Of a stretch of DNA of 64,000 nucleotides, positions 61,411-64,000 are shown in pieces. Source of the stretch: Exilibacterium tricleocarpae. Its GTDB lineage: Bacteria; Pseudomonadota; Gammaproteobacteria; Pseudomonadales; Cellvibrionaceae. Each line of letters starts with the position of its first letter. Position 1 is the first letter of the stretch. The stretch spans positions 58,601 to 122,600 of the forward strand of contig NZ_ML660106.1 of assembly GCF_007004655.1 (NCBI RefSeq). The letters are read 5' to 3'. A program made the position numbers and the translations under genes. The notes under the pieces are model-generated. The model was not told the DNA's origin and searched no databases. It worked only from the letters and a program-made list of their open reading frames with translations.

Positions 61411-61486
61411 ACTCTCTCATCAGCCGCACCGCTTCAAGTTTAAATTCTTTGGCATATGTCTTGTATGACTTTCTTTTTCCGGTCAT
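61379..61486 (-). pseudogene. IS3 OrfA fragment fused out of frame to OrfB
   Basis: MTGKRKSYKTYAKEFKLEAV then RLMRESG match the N-terminus of an IS3 OrfA (helix-turn-helix protein). After codon 27 the sequence switches to the orfB region in another frame and stops after 35 codons. The join lies near 61405-61411, at a shared CAGGGCTGG-like sequence. Confidence 0.8.
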
Positions 61487-61611
61487 ATGGATACTCCTGA
61501 GGCGACATTGTCGCCGATTTAAAGTATCCATTAAACTGGGGCAGGTTCAGAGGGATTAAAAAACAGCCAAAGAGTTGTTTGAAAAATAATCCCTCCGTCC
61601 CCTATCGGCCG

Positions 61612-62093
61612 CACAACTGTTCTTCCTGTTCCAGCGCAGCAAACAATTACAGGCGCTGCGCCAGGCCGATATGTTCGCACCGGTGCGGGTGGCGGATTTC
61701 CTGCTGGAAAAAGACCCGCTGTTCGCCCAGGTCACGCTCGATGACGACGAGCTGCGCCTTTACAACCAAGTCTACGAACAGATAACGGTGGACGCTCCCA
61801 CGCCCGATCTGGTGATCTTCCTGCAGGCCCCCATCGATATTCTGTTGGACCGCATCCGCAAGCGCGGGGTGGCGGCAGAACGCCATATCGATGCCGATTA
61901 CCTGGCGTCGCTCAACGATGCCTACACCCGCTTCTTCCACTACTACGACAGCGCGCCGCTGCTGATCGTCAACGCCACCGAGATCGATCTGGCCGGCAAC
62001 GCCGAACACTACGCCCAGTTAGTCGAGTATATGTTGACCATTAACAGCGGCCGTCACTACTACAATCCCCATCACAACCAGTCCAGGGGCTAG
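61612..62093 (+). pseudogene. Truncated deoxynucleoside kinase copy
   Basis: The C-terminal about 160 residues of the dNK encoded at 46499-47194, from TQLFFLFQRSKQ to NPHHNQSRG. The P-loop and first 70 residues are missing, so it cannot bind ATP normally. The nucleotide sequence is identical to copy 1 except for one base near the end, so the duplication is recent or has been homogenised. Confidence 0.92.
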
Positions 62094-62095
62094 CC

Positions 62096-62923
62096 ATGCC
62101 ATACGCTAACGCGTCCGCGGATACGGCGCTCAGTCAGCCGATCACCATCAACACCCTGCGCAAGATGAAAGCCGAGGGCGACAAATTCGTCACCGTGGCG
62201 CTCTACGATGCACCTATGGCGGCCATGGCCCGCAAGAGCGGCGTCGAGGTGCTACTGGTAGGTGACAGTCTCGGTATGACGGTGCTGGGTTACGACAGCA
62301 CCATTCCCGTGACCATGGAGCAGATGATTTACCATGTCGAGGCGGTCAAGCGCGGCAACAACAAATCATTAATTATGGGCGATATGCCGTTTATGACTTA
62401 CGCCACCGCCGAGCAGGCGATGGTCAACGCCACACGCATTATGCAGGCGGGCGCCCATATGGTGAAAATCGAGGGCGGCGCCTGGCTCGCCGATACCGTG
62501 CGCATGCTCGGTGAGTGCGGCATACCGGTGTGCGCACACCTGGGCCTGACACCGCAATCGGTGAATAAATTCGGCGGCTTTCGGGTGCAGGGGCGGGATC
62601 AGGCCCAGGCCGAACAAATTCTCGAGGACGCCAAACTGCTGGACCGGGCCGGCGCCGACCTGCTGGTGCTCGAGTGCGTACCCAACGCACTGGCGGCGAA
62701 GGTCACAGCGGCGGTCAGCATGCCCACCATCGGTATCGGCGCCGGCCGCGATACCAACGCCCAGGTGCTGGTGATCAACGACATTCTCGGCCTGACGCCG
62801 CAGCCGCCGAAATTTTCGAAGAATTTTTTGGTGGAAGCGGAAGATATCCCGGGCGCCCTGCGCAAGTATGTGGCGGATGTTAAGGCCGGGATGTTTCCGG
62901 ACGAGAGCCATACGTTTGGTTAG
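62096..62923 (+). CDS. panB: Ketopantoate hydroxymethyltransferase, copy 2
   Basis: A complete 275-residue second PanB, 264 of 275 residues identical to copy 1 by my comparison. Changes include D to N, T to A, R to C (GECGIPVCAHLG), R to L, and a cluster near the C-terminus (LAAKVTAAVSM, DTNAQ, KAGMFPDES). Catalytic motifs are intact. Transcription would have to come through the truncated dNK. Again no panC follows; the next gene is fic in the opposite direction. Confidence 0.94.
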   Translation: MPYANASADTALSQPITINTLRKMKAEGDKFVTVALYDAPMAAMARKSGVEVLLVGDSLGMTVLGYDSTIPVTMEQMIYHVEAVKRGNNKSLIMGDMPFMTYATAEQAMVNATRIMQAGAHMVKIEGGAWLADTVRMLGECGIPVCAHLGLTPQSVNKFGGFRVQGRDQAQAEQILEDAKLLDRAGADLLVLECVPNALAAKVTAAVSMPTIGIGAGRDTNAQVLVINDILGLTPQPPKFSKNFLVEAEDIPGALRKYVADVKAGMFPDESHTFG

Positions 62924-62933
62924 ATAAGTGAGC

Positions 62934-63873
62934 TCAATCAACCACCTGATAACGGGTTGCACGACCCTGACCCAACCGCTCCAATTTCTTCATATCCAGA
63001 AGTTTCTTGGTCATAGCCTCAATTGTCCTTGGCGCAAAGCCCAACTCATCGACAGCGGTTTTGCGTGAGAACTCACCCTGCTGTTTTGCCCACTGCCAGA
63101 ACTGCAACTGTTTCTCAGAGAGTAGATATTCAAACTGATCACTTTCCAGTAAGGCTTGAGCCTCTATCGCCTGCTGATAAAAAATATCAAAAATAAACAG
63201 CAACCAAGGCGAAAGGTCTTCTGTATCAGTCTTCCACGTTTTTTGGGTTTTGTTCAAAGCCAGATAATAATCTGCCTTGCTCTTTTCCACCAATTTTTCA
63301 TGCGAAACCAATGAGGTAAAAGTATACCCCTGTTGTAGCAGCATCAGATTTGTAAGCAGGCGGCTTGTGCGCCCATTCCCATCCTGAAACGGGTGGATGG
63401 CCAGATACTCAAAGATAAAATTAGCAATCAGGATAAGCGGATGCTTGAACTTTTCTGCTATCGCCCAACCATACCAACTGACTAATTCCTGCATTTCTTT
63501 TTGTGTCAAATGCGGTGGTGTAGGATCGAAGACAACTCCTACCACATTGCCATTGTGATCTTTGGCTTCCACCCGATTAGAGCCAAACTTATACTGCCCC
63601 ATATGCCGTTGGTCTTTATCACTGAAAGCCAGCATGGTTTGATGCAGGTGTAAAATGCTGGACTCACTGACTGGTATACCCTCGTAACTGTCAAACACGG
63701 TTTGCAGTGTCTTCAAATACCCAGCCACTTCCTGCTCATCACGAGTCTTGAATGACTTGATACGCATGGACCTGTAAAGGGCCTCGACCTCATCATCGCT
63801 GAGCTTATTGCCCTCAATCCGGTTAGATGCCCCCGTAGAGGTAACAATCACGGATTGTGTTAACCGCTCAATC
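62934..63873 (-). pseudogene. Fic-family AMPylator, N-terminus cut by an IS66-like element
   Basis: A Fic protein of 305 residues if read from GTG 63851. The Fic motif HPFQDGNGRTSR begins at H153. The N-terminal inhibitory motif STGASNRIEGN marks a class II Fic that carries its own alpha-inh helix; the C-terminus is winged-helix-like (FSRKTAVDELGFAPRTIEAM). The frame continues in register upstream (IERLTQS) to 63873, where IS66-like DNA begins. Usual relatives have some 40-60 residues more. The core may still be translated. Fic proteins transfer AMP to Ser/Thr/Tyr of target proteins. Confidence 0.85.
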
Positions 63874-64000
63874 GTAAGCGGTCATTCGGTGACGCTATTC
63901 CGATTGCTGGTCTCACGCAATACACTGGCCTCTACATCAAAGGAGGCACACATGACCCCAACGACAGAACCAAAGAAGTATCGCACGGCAGAGCAATGGC
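63874..64000 (+). mobile_element. Left end of an IS66-family element
   Basis: The terminal sequence GTAAGCGGTCATTCGGTGAC begins with the GTAAGCG typical of IS66 ends. It runs into a TnpA-like gene 78 nt later and off the window. The insertion interrupts fic. Confidence 0.75.
63952..64000 (+). CDS. IS66 accessory protein TnpA, N-terminal fragment
   Basis: The first 16 codons, MTPTTEPKKYRTAEQW, with AGGAGG 5 nt before the ATG. The pattern K-x-Y-R-T-A-E-Q-W is typical of IS66 TnpA, a small protein with a helix-turn-helix. Cut by the window edge. Confidence 0.7.
   Translation, partial: MTPTTEPKKYRTAEQW

Larger units (their letters stand above)
60939..61549 (-). mobile_element. Internally deleted IS3-family element
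   Basis: About 611 bp, roughly half the usual size. The ends form an imperfect inverted repeat (TGAGGTTCCCCCAATAAAACGG and, reversed, TGAACCTGCCCCAGTTTAATGG, compared in short blocks). It is flanked by a 3-bp duplication GAG (60936-60938 and 61550-61552). Inside, the first 27 codons of orfA run straight into the C-terminal half of orfB, so the middle is lost and it cannot transpose by itself. Confidence 0.85.
60928..61602. repeat. Palindromic GGGGACGGAGGGATT element split by an IS
   Basis: Left arm AGGGGACGGAG (60928-60938) and right part GAGGGATT...AATCCCTCCGTCCCCT (61550-61603). Removing the IS3 element and one GAG restores a hairpin AGGGGACGGAGGGATT with its full inverted copy. The element thus existed before the IS inserted, and it abuts the duplicated dNK-panB segment. 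Confidence 0.75.
61612..62923 (+). repeat. Direct repeat, copy 2 (truncated dNK plus panB)
   Basis: The second copy of the 1312-bp segment 46713-48024. It begins abruptly within the dNK gene and ends at the panB stop. Confidence 0.95.

Overview
The window looks like a chromosomal segment of a free-living gammaproteobacterium of the Pseudomonadales/Cellvibrionales type. The main reason is the block sfsA, dksA, gluQRS, a cbrX-like small gene, cbrA, cbrB, a crcZ-like RNA, pcnB, folK, panB (36.3-48.0 kb), which has the gene order known from Pseudomonas. Most genes are G+C-rich and tightly packed. From about 48.0 kb to 60.9 kb the base composition becomes visibly more A+T-rich, which fits horizontal acquisition.

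Layout. 0.2-5.0 kb: a glycine-zipper envelope protein, a PepSY protein, a PhoP/PhoQ-like two-component pair and a patatin-like lipoprotein with an odd pentapeptide-repeat N-terminus. 5.1-5.5 kb: two 112-bp palindromic elements in opposite orientation. 5.6-8.2 kb: an RND/MMPL exporter. 8.4-9.1 kb: gene-poor, possibly decayed. 9.2-15.9 kb: FHA protein, PP2C phosphatase, ubiX, mpl, a PPi-type phosphofructokinase, pcm, msrA. 16.1-20.3 kb: a large hybrid histidine kinase. 20.3-25.0 kb: nhaC, a membrane pyrophosphatase with K+-dependent signature residues, and soluble ppa. 26.3-29.0 kb: arsR-gapdh-arsJ, the organoarsenical route of arsenate resistance. 29.2-36.3 kb: two small paralogous proteins, cysE, a HAD phosphatase, an M15 peptidase, a TfoX C-terminal domain protein, a cyclic-nucleotide-binding protein, a strong candidate Fur-controlled small RNA, htpX, a DegP/DegS-like protease and a Rieske protein. 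Copies of a palindromic repeat built around GGGGACGTAACT/AGTTGCGTCCCC lie between genes at 26.2, 29.8 and 39.0-39.3 kb.

Regulatory core. The cbr region is complete in form: a 58-codon cbrX-like gene overlapping cbrA, a transporter-like sensor kinase, a sigma-54 activator, then a TGTTAC-N14-GTAACA site, a sigma-54 promoter and an A-rich RNA of about 255 nt full of AAYAAYAA-type motifs ending in a perfect terminator. This is what a CrcZ RNA that titrates Hfq/Crc should look like.

Accessory island. After panB comes an RHS polymorphic-toxin locus: a small membrane protein, a 3145-residue secreted YD-repeat protein with four tandem cassettes of an unrecognised module plus calcium-binding TSP3-type repeats, then a separate secreted protein that carries the RHS core-associated segment, a HINT autoprotease and a deaminase-like toxin, then a 1-nt-overlapping acidic immunity candidate. 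The RHS shell therefore appears divided between two exported proteins, with the TSP3 array placed at the division point. Downstream are a SymE remnant, an internally deleted IS3-family element with a GAG target duplication inside another palindromic repeat, a 1312-bp second copy of the dNK-panB segment (dNK truncated, panB intact), a fic gene cut by an IS66-like element, and the window edge. No tRNA, rRNA or CRISPR array was seen.
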